A DNA stretch of 64,000 nucleotides from Bacilli bacterium (GTDB taxonomy: Bacteria > Bacillota_I > Bacilli_A > RF39 > UBA660): contig JAFXZI010000003.1 in assembly GCA_017541325.1 (NCBI GenBank), forward strand, positions 62,001-126,000, read 5' to 3'. The position numbers were made by a program, and so were the translations under genes. The notes below the pieces were generated by a model. The model worked only from the letters and a program-made list of their open reading frames with translations. It did no database searches and was not told where the DNA came from. This document shows positions 25,098-33,072 of the stretch, piece after piece (within the stretch, counting starts at the first letter, position 1; every line of letters starts with the position of its first letter).

Positions 25098-27905
25098 ATG
25101 GATGAGATTATTATTAAGGGTGCAAGAGAAAACAATTTAAAAAACATTAATTTAACTCTACCTAAGAATAAATTTATAGTTATGACAGGTGTATCTGGTT
25201 CAGGAAAAAGTAGTTTAGCATTTGATACTATTTATGCAGAAGGACAAAGAAGATATGTAGAAAGCCTTAATGCATATGCTAGACAATTTTTAGGTGGTAC
25301 AGAAAAACCTGATGTAGATTCCATTGAAGGATTAAGTCCTGCTATAAGTATTGATCAAAAAACTACTAATAAGAATCCTCGTTCTACTGTTGGTACTGTT
25401 ACTGAAATATATGATTATTTAAGACTTTTATATGCTCGTATTGGAGTGCCTTATTGTCCTAATCATAATATTCCTATTTCTAGTCAAAGTATTGATGAAA
25501 TAGTAAACAAAGTACTTGAGTATCCAGAAGGTACTAAACTTGTTATTATGAGTCCGGTTATTCATGGAGAAAAAGGAGAACATAAAGATCTTTTTGAAAA
25601 ATTAAAAGCTGATGGATATAGTCGTGTTAGAGTTAATGGAGAACAAAGAGATTTAATAGAAGATATTTCATTAGAAAAAAATAAAAAAGATGATATTGAT
25701 GTAATTATAGATAGATTAATTATTAAAGATGGTATTAGAACTAGATTATTTGATTCTATAGAAACCGCTACTAAATTATCTAAAGGAAAAGTATTAGTAG
25801 ATGTTTTAGGAGATAAAGAGATTTTATTTAGTGAAGCTTTTGCTTGTCCTCATTGTGATTTTTCTATTCCTGAACTAGAACCTAGAATGTTTAGTTTTAA
25901 TGCACCTTTTGGAGCTTGCCCTGATTGTAATGGATTAGGTATTAAACTTACAATTGATGAGAATTTAGTTATTCCTGATAGAACTTTATCTATTAATGAA
26001 GGATGTATTAAAACATTAAATGATGATAAAGATAGTTTAGATTTTAAAAAGTTTGAATGTGTATGTAAGCATTACAAAGTAGATTTAGATAAACCTTTCC
26101 ATAAGTTAACTAAATATCAACAACAAATGATTCTTTATGGAAGTGATGAAGTTATTAACTTTAAATATAATAGTAAAAGTGGTAATCAATATAATACTAA
26201 AGACTATTATGAAGGTATTATTAATAACTTACAAAGAAGATATATGGAAACATCTAGTGAATGGATTAGAGATTGGCTTGAAAACTACATGATGGAACAA
26301 GAATGTGAAACTTGTCATGGAGCTAGACTTGCTGACTTTGTTCTATCTGTTAAAGTAGGTAAGAAAAATATCTATGAAATGACACAAATGAGTATTAAAG
26401 ATTTACTAGAATTTTTAAATAATTTGAAACTTACTGAGTCTCAAGAACAAATTGCAAAACTTCTTTTACAAGAGATTAAAAACAGATTAACTTTCTTAAC
26501 TAATGTTGGTCTTGAATATTTAACTCTTAGTCGTATGGCTGGTACTTTATCTGGAGGAGAAAGTCAAAGAATTAGACTTGCTACTCAAGTAGGATCAAGA
26601 TTAACTGGAGTTTTATATGTACTTGATGAACCATCTATTGGACTTCATCAAAGAGATAATAATAAGTTAATTAATACTTTAAAAGAAATGCGTGATTTAG
26701 GTAACACTTTAATTGTTGTTGAACACGATAGTGATACAATGATGGCTTGTGACTATTTAGTAGATATTGGACCTCATGCCGGAGATGAAGGTGGAGAAAT
26801 AGTAGCTTGTGGAACTCCAGAAGAAGTAATGAAAAATCCTAATAGTATTACTGGACAATATTTAAGTGGAAAATTAAAAATAGATGTTCCAAAGAAACGT
26901 AGAAAAGGTATTGGTAAAAAGATAAGTATTACTGGTGCCGCTGAAAACAACTTAAAAAATATTGATGTATCTATACCTCTTGGAACATTTACTTGTGTAA
27001 CTGGAGTATCTGGTTCTGGTAAAAGTAGTTTAATTATGTCTACTCTTGCACCAGCTGCTCGTGAATATGTTTATAAGAGTAAAGTTCATATTGGTAAAAA
27101 TAAAAAGATAGAAGGACTTAAAAATATAGATAAGATTGTAGAGATTACTCAAAATCCAATTGGTCGTACTCCGAGAAGTAATCCAGCAACTTATGTTGGT
27201 GTCTTTGATGATATTAGAGATTTATTCACAACTACTAAAGATGCTAAGATGTATGGGTATGGTAAAAATAGATTCTCATTCAACGTAAAAGGTGGACGTT
27301 GTGAAGCGTGCCGAGGTGACGGAGTTAAAAGAATAGAGATGCATTTCTTACCAGATGTATATATTCCTTGTGAAGTATGTCATGGTACTCGTTATAATAG
27401 TGAAACTCTTAATATTAAATATAAAGATAAGAGTATTGCTGAAGTACTTGATATGCGTGTTAGTGAAGCTTTAAAATTCTTTGAAGCAATTCCTAAGATT
27501 AAAAATAAACTTCAAGTTATGGAAGATGTTGGACTTGGTTATGTTAAACTTGGACAAAGTGCAACTACTTTATCTGGTGGTGAAGCAGGAAGGGTTAAAC
27601 TAGCTAAAGAATTACAAAAGAAAGCTACTGGTAAAACTTTATTTATTATGGATGAACCTACTACTGGACTTCATATAGATGATATCAAGAAGCTTCTTGC
27701 AATAATTAATAAAATAGTAGATAATAAAGATACAGTAATAGTAATAGAACATAACTTAGATATGATAAAAACTGCAGATTATATTATTGATTTAGGACCA
27801 GAAGGTGGAGATGGTGGAGGTACTGTTGTAGCTTGTGGTACTCCTGAAGAAATAATTAAAAATAAAAACTCTTATACAGGAGAGTATTTAAAGAAAGTGA
27901 TGTAA
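25098..27905 (+). CDS. uvrA: Excinuclease ABC subunit A
   Basis: UvrA is the dimeric ABC ATPase that finds DNA lesions and loads UvrB. The 935-residue protein has two ATPase halves: Walker A GVSGSGKSSL twice, signatures LSGGESQRIRLA and LSGGEAGRVKLA, and DEPSIGLH/DEPTTGLH. CPHC-CPDC and CEAC-CEVC pairs are the zinc modules. GAGGTGG precedes ATG 25098. The next gene starts one base after its stop, so it heads a uvrA-holin-lgt operon. Confidence 0.97.
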   Translation: MDEIIIKGARENNLKNINLTLPKNKFIVMTGVSGSGKSSLAFDTIYAEGQRRYVESLNAYARQFLGGTEKPDVDSIEGLSPAISIDQKTTNKNPRSTVGTVTEIYDYLRLLYARIGVPYCPNHNIPISSQSIDEIVNKVLEYPEGTKLVIMSPVIHGEKGEHKDLFEKLKADGYSRVRVNGEQRDLIEDISLEKNKKDDIDVIIDRLIIKDGIRTRLFDSIETATKLSKGKVLVDVLGDKEILFSEAFACPHCDFSIPELEPRMFSFNAPFGACPDCNGLGIKLTIDENLVIPDRTLSINEGCIKTLNDDKDSLDFKKFECVCKHYKVDLDKPFHKLTKYQQQMILYGSDEVINFKYNSKSGNQYNTKDYYEGIINNLQRRYMETSSEWIRDWLENYMMEQECETCHGARLADFVLSVKVGKKNIYEMTQMSIKDLLEFLNNLKLTESQEQIAKLLLQEIKNRLTFLTNVGLEYLTLSRMAGTLSGGESQRIRLATQVGSRLTGVLYVLDEPSIGLHQRDNNKLINTLKEMRDLGNTLIVVEHDSDTMMACDYLVDIGPHAGDEGGEIVACGTPEEVMKNPNSITGQYLSGKLKIDVPKKRRKGIGKKISITGAAENNLKNIDVSIPLGTFTCVTGVSGSGKSSLIMSTLAPAAREYVYKSKVHIGKNKKIEGLKNIDKIVEITQNPIGRTPRSNPATYVGVFDDIRDLFTTTKDAKMYGYGKNRFSFNVKGGRCEACRGDGVKRIEMHFLPDVYIPCEVCHGTRYNSETLNIKYKDKSIAEVLDMRVSEALKFFEAIPKIKNKLQVMEDVGLGYVKLGQSATTLSGGEAGRVKLAKELQKKATGKTLFIMDEPTTGLHIDDIKKLLAIINKIVDNKDTVIVIEHNLDMIKTADYIIDLGPEGGDGGGTVVACGTPEEIIKNKNSYTGEYLKKVM

Positions 27906-27906
27906 T

Positions 27907-28338
27907 ATGGCTAAAAAGAAAAATAAGAAAAAGAAAGATAATATAGTTACTGAAATATTAATATTTATTGTTAACTTAATTGTTTATACTGGAGTATTTT
28001 TATTAGTTAATGCAATGTTTGATTCTTTTGTAATAGATCATAATCATATATTTATATATTCTGCTATAGCAGTAATATTAATATCATTGCTTAATAAGAC
28101 AGTTAAACCAGTTTTAGTAAAATTAACTATTCCTTTAACTGCTATTACTTTAGGATTATTTTACTTTGTAATAAATATGTTTATATTAAAGATAGTAGAA
28201 TGGGTAATGTTAGGTAAAATTAAATTTGAATCTTTGCCAATCTTATTCTTTATATCTATAGTATTTTCAATATTAAATTTTATTGCAAACGATATTATAG
28301 TAAAACCTGTTGAGAAAAAAATAAAAAAGATATCATAG
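27907..28338 (+). CDS. Phage-holin-like small membrane protein (PF04020, YvlD-like)
   Basis: The 143-residue protein has a lysine-rich start and four predicted membrane segments. NKTVKPVLVKLTIPLTAITLG is close to the PF04020 signature. Despite the holin name, these are mostly chromosomal proteins of unknown role. In Bacillus a relative (yvlD) lies near lgt, and here it lies between uvrA and lgt, which supports the assignment. There are no phage genes nearby. Confidence 0.78.
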   Translation: MAKKKNKKKKDNIVTEILIFIVNLIVYTGVFLLVNAMFDSFVIDHNHIFIYSAIAVILISLLNKTVKPVLVKLTIPLTAITLGLFYFVINMFILKIVEWVMLGKIKFESLPILFFISIVFSILNFIANDIIVKPVEKKIKKIS

Positions 28339-28350
28339 GGAGATGATTTA

Positions 28351-29160
28351 ATGAGTAGAATAGCTCTAGATCTTGGATTTATTCAAATATATTGGTACTC
28401 AATAATGATAGCTTTAGCACTTCTTGCTGGAAGTATGGTAATGATTTGGGAATGCAGAAGACAAAAAATAGATGAAGATAAATTTGTTAATCTACTATTT
28501 TGGGGTGTATTATTTGCTATACTTGGAGCTAGAGTATATTATGTATTTTTTAACTGGGAATATTATTCACACCATTTAATAGAGTCTCTTGAGATATGGA
28601 ATGGTGGACTTGCTATTCATGGTGGAATATTATTTGGTGGATTATTTGTTTTATATTATTGCCATAAAAATAATATGAACTGGTTAAAAACAATAGATAT
28701 TATTGTAATAGGACTATTTTTAGGACAAGCTATTGGTAGATGGGGTAATTTCTTTAATCAAGAAGCACATGGTGGAATAGTTACTTTAGAACATTTACAA
28801 AAGATGCATATACCAGAATTTGTCATTAATGGAATGAAAATAGGTGGGGTATACTATGAACCTACGTTCTTTTATGAATCTATTTGGTGCTTTATTGGAT
28901 TTATAATGCTTATGATTGCTAAAAGATTTAGATATATTAAAATAGGACAATTAACTGGTTTATATATGATTTGGTATGGTGCAGGAAGACATTTAATTGA
29001 AGGAAAAAGAACTGATAGTTTGATGCTTGGAAACATGAGAGTTGCTCAACTGGTATCAATTGTAATGTTTTTAACTGGATTATTTTTATTCATATATAAA
29101 TTTAGAAAGTCTAGACTTCAAGAATTATATAATACAAAGTACAGACCTAGCGGAGAATAA
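28351..29160 (+). CDS. lgt: Prolipoprotein diacylglyceryl transferase
   Basis: Lgt moves a diacylglyceryl group from phosphatidylglycerol to the lipobox cysteine of prolipoproteins. The 269-residue protein has about seven membrane segments and the Lgt signature GRWGNFFNQEAHGG, with HGGILFGG and YEPTFFYES. AGGGAGATG precedes ATG 28351. It ends the uvrA operon and is followed by a terminator. Confidence 0.95.
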   Translation: MSRIALDLGFIQIYWYSIMIALALLAGSMVMIWECRRQKIDEDKFVNLLFWGVLFAILGARVYYVFFNWEYYSHHLIESLEIWNGGLAIHGGILFGGLFVLYYCHKNNMNWLKTIDIIVIGLFLGQAIGRWGNFFNQEAHGGIVTLEHLQKMHIPEFVINGMKIGGVYYEPTFFYESIWCFIGFIMLMIAKRFRYIKIGQLTGLYMIWYGAGRHLIEGKRTDSLMLGNMRVAQLVSIVMFLTGLFLFIYKFRKSRLQELYNTKYRPSGE

Positions 29161-29184
29161 AAAGAGTATTTATACTCTTTTTTT
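29159..29184 (+). terminator. Intrinsic terminator after lgt
   Basis: AAAAAGAGTA, a TTTA loop and TACTCTTTTT are followed by T residues. Confidence 0.8.
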
Positions 29185-29192
29185 GTTATAAC
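29184..29192 (+). promoter_or_regulatory. Possible extended -10 promoter of a small gene
   Basis: TGTTATAAC, 16 bases before the start codon. Confidence 0.4.
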
Positions 29193-29208
29193 TAAAGTAG
29201 GTGATTTT

Positions 29209-29358
29209 ATGTTAGATAGAACAAATAATAGAAAAGTAGATGATTTTTTAATAAATAGTGGACAAAATTATGTAGATCCAAATATCAAAAGATTTATTGC
29301 TTCTATACCGGGTATTAAAAGTATAAGAGATTTAAAAGATTTAGGATTACAGATTTAA
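29209..29358 (+). CDS. Small unidentified protein, possibly frameshifted
   Basis: An ATG with AGGTGAT upstream opens a 49-residue frame ending GLQI and a TAA at 29356-29358. Around position 29344-29350 a single-base change would connect it to a second frame that reads ITDLSVFKNTTTLNRNGL and stops at 29435. Together they would make about 80 residues with a leucine-rich-repeat flavour (IRDLKDLG-ITDLSVFKN). It may therefore be a decayed gene, a sequencing error or a true short protein. No family recognised. Confidence 0.45.
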   Translation: MLDRTNNRKVDDFLINSGQNYVDPNIKRFIASIPGIKSIRDLKDLGLQI

Positions 29359-29438
29359 GTGTTTTTAAGAATACAACAACATTAAATCGAAATGGACTAT
29401 CAAACGGTTATGAAAATGATGGAAAGAGTAAATAATAA

Positions 29439-29467
29439 TTGACTAAAAAGTACTTATGTGTTATTTT
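29439..29467 (+). promoter_or_regulatory. Candidate promoter of secE-nusG
   Basis: TTGACT (29439-29444), 17 bases, then TATTTT (29462-29467) with an extended TGt. A weaker TGGTAAAAT (29495-29503) lies closer to secE but would leave almost no leader. Confidence 0.5.
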
Positions 29468-29495
29468 AATTGTGACACGTAGGTGTTTTTATTTT
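29452..29495 (+). terminator. Hairpin with T-rich tail overlapping the secE promoter
   Basis: ACTTATGTGT pairs with ACACGTAGGT (two G-U pairs) across a 13-base loop that contains the secE -10. TTTTTATTTT follows. It probably ends transcription arriving from upstream. Confidence 0.5.
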
Positions 29496-29519
29496 GGTAA
29501 AATTTTATGAGGGGATAAT

Positions 29520-29822
29520 ATGGAAAAAGAAAATAAGAAGAAAAAAACTACTAAAGTTGAAACTAAAAGTAAAAAAGTTGAGAAAAAAGTAGAAAAGAAA
29601 GTAGAAAAAAAAGAAAAAGAAGAAAAAGTTGAAAAAACTAAAAAAGAAGGATTTTTAAAATCAGTATGGCATGAAATGAAAAAAGTTACATGGCCTTCAA
29701 AAAAACACATGGTTAAATATAGTATTGCAACTATAATCCTTATAATATTCTTTACATTATATTTCTTAGGAATTGAAGCAGTATTTGCTTGGATTAAAGA
29801 AGTAGTAAAGAATGTATTTTAG
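29520..29822 (+). CDS. secE: Preprotein translocase subunit SecE with a long Lys/Glu N-terminus
   Basis: SecE clamps SecY in the membrane translocon. The last 55 residues are a normal single-span SecE with the amphipathic helix FLKSVWHEMKKVTWPSKK and one membrane segment. The first 45 or so residues are almost all Lys, Glu, Val and Thr in short EKKVEKK-type repeats, making the protein (100 residues) longer than many Gram-positive SecE. GAGGGG precedes ATG 29520. nusG follows after nine bases, the usual pairing. Confidence 0.9.
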   Translation: MEKENKKKKTTKVETKSKKVEKKVEKKVEKKEKEEKVEKTKKEGFLKSVWHEMKKVTWPSKKHMVKYSIATIILIIFFTLYFLGIEAVFAWIKEVVKNVF

Positions 29823-29831
29823 GAGGTAATT

Positions 29832-30362
29832 ATGGATAAGCAATGGTATGTAGTTAATACTTATTCAGGACATGAAAGTAAAGTTAAAGAAAAACTTGAA
29901 ATGCGTGCAGAGTCAATGGATATGAAAGACTATATCTTTCGTGTAATCATTCCTGAACAAAAAGAAGTTGAAGTTAAAGACGGAGTAACTAAAGAAAAAG
30001 TTAAAAAGATGTTCCCAGGATATGTACTTATAGAAATGATTATGAGTGATGAAGCTTGGTATGTTGTACGTAATACTCCAGGAGTTACAGGTTTTATTGG
30101 ATCTAGTGGTAAAGGAGCTAAACCAACACCACTTCAACCTTATGAAGTTGATAATATTCTACGTAATATGGGAATTAGTAGAATAGATGTTGATGTTGAT
30201 CTTAAAGAAGGAAGTAAAGTTAAGATCGTTGCTGGACCATTTAATGGTATGTTTGGTACAGTAGAATCAATTGAAGCTGACAAAGTAATTTTAAATGTAG
30301 ATTTATTTGGACAAGCTACTTCTGTAGAAGTTGAAATGAATCAAATAGAACTAGCTGGATAA
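29832..30362 (+). CDS. nusG: Transcription termination/antitermination protein NusG
   Basis: NusG binds RNA polymerase and modulates pausing and termination. The 176-residue protein starts KQWYVVNTYSGHESKVKE (NGN domain) and has the C-terminal KOW motif VKIVAGPFNGMFGTVE. TAGGAGGT precedes ATG 29832. It follows secE and leads into the ribosomal protein block, which has its own promoter. Confidence 0.96.
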   Translation: MDKQWYVVNTYSGHESKVKEKLEMRAESMDMKDYIFRVIIPEQKEVEVKDGVTKEKVKKMFPGYVLIEMIMSDEAWYVVRNTPGVTGFIGSSGKGAKPTPLQPYEVDNILRNMGISRIDVDVDLKEGSKVKIVAGPFNGMFGTVESIEADKVILNVDLFGQATSVEVEMNQIELAG

Positions 30363-30375
30363 TTTTGTTTATCCC

Positions 30376-30404
30376 TTGATTTTTAAATATCGATATGTTA
30401 TTAT
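30376..30404 (+). promoter_or_regulatory. Promoter of rplK-rplA
   Basis: TTGATT (30376-30381), 17 bases, then TATTAT (30399-30404) with an extended TGt. A weak GGATAA/TTATCC hairpin at the nusG stop overlaps its upstream edge. Confidence 0.7.
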
Positions 30405-30436
30405 TGAAGCGCTATATCGATTTATATAGTTGATAA

Positions 30437-30478
30437 GTGGGAAGCGCGGATGCTATTTGGACCACTCGCGAAAACGAG
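30437..30478 (+). promoter_or_regulatory. L1-type ribosomal leader before rplK
   Basis: GTGG and CCAC enclose an internal loop with GGATGCTA, resembling the L1 protein site on 23S rRNA and its mRNA copies. A small CTCG/CGAG hairpin follows (30465-30478). Excess L1 would repress rplK-rplA translation. Confidence 0.6.
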
Positions 30479-30501
30479 AGAAATATTAGGAGGTGTTTTT
30501 C

Positions 30502-30927
30502 GTGGCAAAAGAAGTTGTAAAGGAAATTAACTTACAAATTGAAGCAGGAAAGGCTACAGCTGCTCCACCAGTTGGTACAGCTTTAGGACCAGCAGGAGTA
30601 AACTTACAAGAATTCTGTACTAGATACAACGAAGCAACTAGAGATAAAATGGGAGATGTTGTACCAGTAGTTGTTACAGTATATGATGATAGAAGTTTTG
30701 ATTTCGTAATTAAAACTCCACCTGCAGCATTTTTATTAAAGAAATATGCAAAAATAAATAAAGGATCTAGTAAAGGATCTACTGAAACAGTAGCAACTTT
30801 AACAAAGGATCAAATTAGAGAAATTGCTGAAATTAAATTACCAGATTTAAATGCTTACACAATTGAAGAAGCTATGAAAATAATTGAAGGTACTGCACGT
30901 AACATGGGTATCGAAGTTAAAGAGTAA
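30502..30927 (+). CDS. rplK: 50S ribosomal protein L11
   Basis: L11 forms the stalk base and GTPase-associated centre with 23S rRNA. The 141-residue protein has KLQIEAG-type opening residues ([16 protein letters not shown]) and the C-terminal KLPDLNA and ARNMGI motifs. I use GTG 30502, since ATTAGGAGGTG lies upstream; the earlier GTG 30493 falls inside that site. Its leader carries a promoter and an L1-type site. Confidence 0.97.
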   Translation: MAKEVVKEINLQIEAGKATAAPPVGTALGPAGVNLQEFCTRYNEATRDKMGDVVPVVVTVYDDRSFDFVIKTPPAAFLLKKYAKINKGSSKGSTETVATLTKDQIREIAEIKLPDLNAYTIEEAMKIIEGTARNMGIEVKE

Positions 30928-30960
30928 TAGTAGGAAAGAAAAAATAAAAAAAGTAACATA

Positions 30961-31004
30961 TAGGTTTAGACCTATGTGGGAGGAATATCCGCTTTTACCA
31001 CATA
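30961..31004 (+). promoter_or_regulatory. L1-type translational operator before rplA
   Basis: TATGTGG and CCACATA close a helix with an internal GGA/TCC hairpin and CCGCTTTTA, next to TAGGT/ACCTA. The helix ends directly before the AAGGAGG of rplA, so L1 binding could block its own translation. Firmicutes often have such a site here. Confidence 0.6.
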
Positions 31005-31017
31005 AGGAGGAAATAAT

Positions 31018-31716
31018 ATGAAAAATAGAGGTAAAAAGTATATAGAAGCTGCTAAAAAAATAGAAAAATCTAAAACTTATACTAAAGAAGAAGCAGCAAA
31101 ATTAGTTAAAGAAACTTCTGTTAGTAAATTTGTTTCAACTGTTGAAATTGCTATGAACTTAAACTTAGATACTAAGAAAGCAGATCAACAATTAAGAGGA
31201 GCTATAGTTCTTCCTCATGGAACAGGAAAAAATAAGAAAGTTTTAGTTCTTGCTAAAGGAACAAAAGCAACTGAAGCACAAAATGCTGGAGCTGACTTTG
31301 TTGGTGAGCAAGATATGATAGATAAAATTGAAAAAGAAAACTGGTTTGGATTTGACGTAATAATTGCTACTCCAGATATGATGCCAGCACTTGGTAAAAT
31401 TGGTAAGGTATTAGGACCTCGTGGATTAATGCCAAACCCAAAAACTGGTACAGTTACAATGGAAGTTGAAAAAGCAGTTAACGAAGTTAAAGCTGGACGT
31501 GTTGAATATAGAACAGACAGTTTCGGAAATGTTCATGGTATAATTGGTAATACTAATTTTACTGAAGAACAATTAGTAGAAAATATGGACGCATTTGTTG
31601 GAAATATCTTAAGATTAAAACCACAAGCAGTAAAAGGTGAATATGTTAAAAACATTTCAGTTTCTACTACAATGGGTCCTGGAATTAAAGTTAGTGCAAA
31701 TTCTTTTGACAAATAA
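31018..31716 (+). CDS. rplA: 50S ribosomal protein L1
   Basis: L1 forms the mobile L1 stalk and is a translational repressor of its operon. The 232-residue protein has the typical [15 protein letters not shown] motif and [19 protein letters not shown] precedes ATG 31018. The rplJ promoter overlaps its last codons. Confidence 0.97.
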   Translation: MKNRGKKYIEAAKKIEKSKTYTKEEAAKLVKETSVSKFVSTVEIAMNLNLDTKKADQQLRGAIVLPHGTGKNKKVLVLAKGTKATEAQNAGADFVGEQDMIDKIEKENWFGFDVIIATPDMMPALGKIGKVLGPRGLMPNPKTGTVTMEVEKAVNEVKAGRVEYRTDSFGNVHGIIGNTNFTEEQLVENMDAFVGNILRLKPQAVKGEYVKNISVSTTMGPGIKVSANSFDK

Positions 31717-31734
31717 TCACTAACCATATATAAT
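31706..31734 (+). promoter_or_regulatory. Consensus promoter of rplJ-rplL
   Basis: TTGACA, 17 bases, TATAAT: a full match to the sigma-A consensus. The -35 lies in the last codons of rplA. Confidence 0.85.
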
Positions 31735-31748
31735 ATAAATTGATTTTG

Positions 31749-31850
31749 GTGCCATAGACAGTAGGTATAAAAGTAAATCCTACCGAGGACTAATTATTAC
31801 TTAATAGTATTAGAAGGTCTTCGTCTGTGACGAGGACTTTTTTATGGCAC
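31749..31850 (+). promoter_or_regulatory. L10 ribosomal leader RNA
   Basis: The conserved L10-leader parts are present: AGACAGTAGG early and CCTACCGAGG later, pairing as GTAGG/CCTAC. An outer helix GTGCCATA/TATGGCAC closes the element. L10(L12)4 binding to such leaders represses rplJ-rplL, in Bacilli by transcription attenuation. Confidence 0.85.
31814..31843 (+). terminator. Attenuator terminator within the L10 leader
   Basis: GTCTTCGTC pairs with GACGAGGAC (one G-U) around TGT and is followed by six T residues, ahead of the rplJ start. Confidence 0.7.
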
Positions 31851-31876
31851 TTTTAAATATAATAGGAGGTGTTATA

Positions 31877-32371
31877 GTGGCAAATGAAAAGATTTTAGCT
31901 AAGAAACAAGAAGTAATTGATGAAATTAAAGATCGTGTTTCTAATAGCTCATCAGTAATTTTGTTTGATTATCGTGGAATTACAGATAAAGAAGCAAAAG
32001 AATTAAGAACAAAATTAAAAGAAAATGATGCAGACTATAAAGTATATAAAAATACTTTAATGGCTAGAGCTTTATCTGATCTTAAAATTGATATTAACGA
32101 TCAATTAGTTGGACCAAGCGCTATGGCTTTTGGTACTGATCAAATTGGTGCAGTTAAAGTATTATCAGATTTTGCTAAAAAGAACCAAGCATTAGTTTTA
32201 AAAGTTGGAATTATTGATGGAGAAGTATCTGATAAAGAAAAATTAGATAAACTTGCAAATATTCCATCAAGAGAAGGATTACTTACTATGCTTGCTGGTG
32301 GTATGATTGGTATCGCTAGAGACTTATCAATCTGCTTAAATTTATATGCAGAACAAAAAGAAGAAAATTAG
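31877..32371 (+). CDS. rplJ: 50S ribosomal protein L10
   Basis: L10 anchors L7/L12 dimers to the stalk. The 164-residue protein has VILFDYRGITDKEAKELR and KVYKNTLMARAL, typical of L10. GTG 31877 is used because ATAGGAGGTG lies upstream; the longer frame from 31844 starts inside the leader. Expression should be controlled by the L10 leader and its attenuator. Confidence 0.96.
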   Translation: MANEKILAKKQEVIDEIKDRVSNSSSVILFDYRGITDKEAKELRTKLKENDADYKVYKNTLMARALSDLKIDINDQLVGPSAMAFGTDQIGAVKVLSDFAKKNQALVLKVGIIDGEVSDKEKLDKLANIPSREGLLTMLAGGMIGIARDLSICLNLYAEQKEEN

Positions 32372-32402
32372 TTTAAAAAATAAAATATAGGAGGAAATAA
32401 AA

Positions 32403-32774
32403 ATGGCTAAATTAACTAGAGATGAATTTATAAGTGCTTTAAAAGAAATGAACCTTTTAGAAATTAAAGAATTAGTAGATGCAATGAAAGAAGAATTTGG
32501 AGTAGATCCAAGTGCTGTAGCAGTAGCTGCTGCACCTGCAGGAGCTGGTGAGGCTGATGCTGCACCAAGCATTGTTACTGTATCATTAGTAAATGCTGGA
32601 GCTGCTAAAATCAACGTTATCAAAGTAATTAAAGAAATTACTGGATTAGGACTTGCTGATTCAAAAGCAATCGCTGATAACGGTGGAGCTATTAAAGAAG
32701 GTATTTCTGTAGATGAAGCAAATGAAATCAAAGCTAAATTAGAAGAAGCTGGAGCAGAAGTTGAAGTTAAATAA
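32403..32774 (+). CDS. rplL: 50S ribosomal protein L7/L12
   Basis: L12 dimers recruit translational GTPases. The 123-residue protein has the N-terminal dimerisation helix, an Ala/Gly-rich hinge (about residues 38-52) and the C-terminal domain with INVIKVIKEITGLGLADSKA. TAGGAGG precedes ATG 32403, 31 bases after rplJ. A terminator overlaps its last codons. Confidence 0.97.
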   Translation: MAKLTRDEFISALKEMNLLEIKELVDAMKEEFGVDPSAVAVAAAPAGAGEADAAPSIVTVSLVNAGAAKINVIKVIKEITGLGLADSKAIADNGGAIKEGISVDEANEIKAKLEEAGAEVEVK

Positions 32775-32788
32775 TCAACTTCTTTTTT
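32757..32788 (+). terminator. Intrinsic terminator after rplL
   Basis: GAAGTTGA and TCAACTTC pair around the end of the gene, followed by six T residues. Confidence 0.7.
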
Positions 32789-32816
32789 CTTTGTAAAAAG
32801 AAATGTAAAAAAATGC

Positions 32817-32845
32817 TTGAATTATTATTGATTTACGTGTAAAAT
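32817..32845 (+). promoter_or_regulatory. Distal promoter candidate in the rpoB leader
   Basis: TTGAAT (32817-32822), 17 bases, then TAAAAT (32840-32845). Its transcript would soon reach the strong hairpin at 32869. Confidence 0.5.
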
Positions 32846-32868
32846 TATATTATTATTGATTTGAAAGG

Positions 32869-32910
32869 AGAGATAACTATATTTGCTTATATAGTTATCT
32901 CTTTTATTTT
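32869..32910 (+). terminator. Strong hairpin terminator inside the rpoB leader
   Basis: A perfect 14-pair stem (AGAGATAACTATAT with its complement) closes a TTGCTT loop and is followed by TTTATTTT. It could end a short transcript of about 55 bases from the distal promoter, or regulate read-through into rpoB. Confidence 0.75.
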
Positions 32911-32926
32911 CTAATATAGTATTAAC

Positions 32927-33017
32927 CGTTGCCCAATTTGTTTGTTTTTCGTGTAAAATAAGGATGATTTTCGTTGACTTCTTGTTTAATATATGCTATT
33001 AATATAAATTGGCAACG
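32927..33017 (+). repeat. Long-range inverted repeat around the proximal rpoB promoter
   Basis: CGTTGCCCAATTT (32927-32939) is complementary to AAATTGGCAACG (33006-33017) apart from one extra C. The arms are 66 bases apart and enclose the proximal rpoB promoter. They could be an operator pair or form a large stem in RNA from the distal promoter. Confidence 0.6.
32974..33002 (+). promoter_or_regulatory. Proximal promoter of rpoBC
   Basis: TTGACT (32974-32979), 17 bases, then TATTAA (32997-33002) with an extended TGc. The start would be near 33009, within the right arm of the inverted repeat. Confidence 0.65.
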
Positions 33018-33072
33018 TATTATTTGTTAATATTATGTTCTTTGTTAATTATATTGTTAGGGGTGAATTTTA

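Noticed and set aside
27907-28338. Prophage remnant, from the phage-holin-like gene
   Set aside because: The PF04020 family is mostly chromosomal and the neighbours are uvrA and lgt, with no other phage gene.
32342-32731. A 129-codon minus-strand frame opposite rplL
   Set aside because: It is antisense to a certain ribosomal protein gene and arises from its low-complexity Ala/Gly hinge and biased codons.
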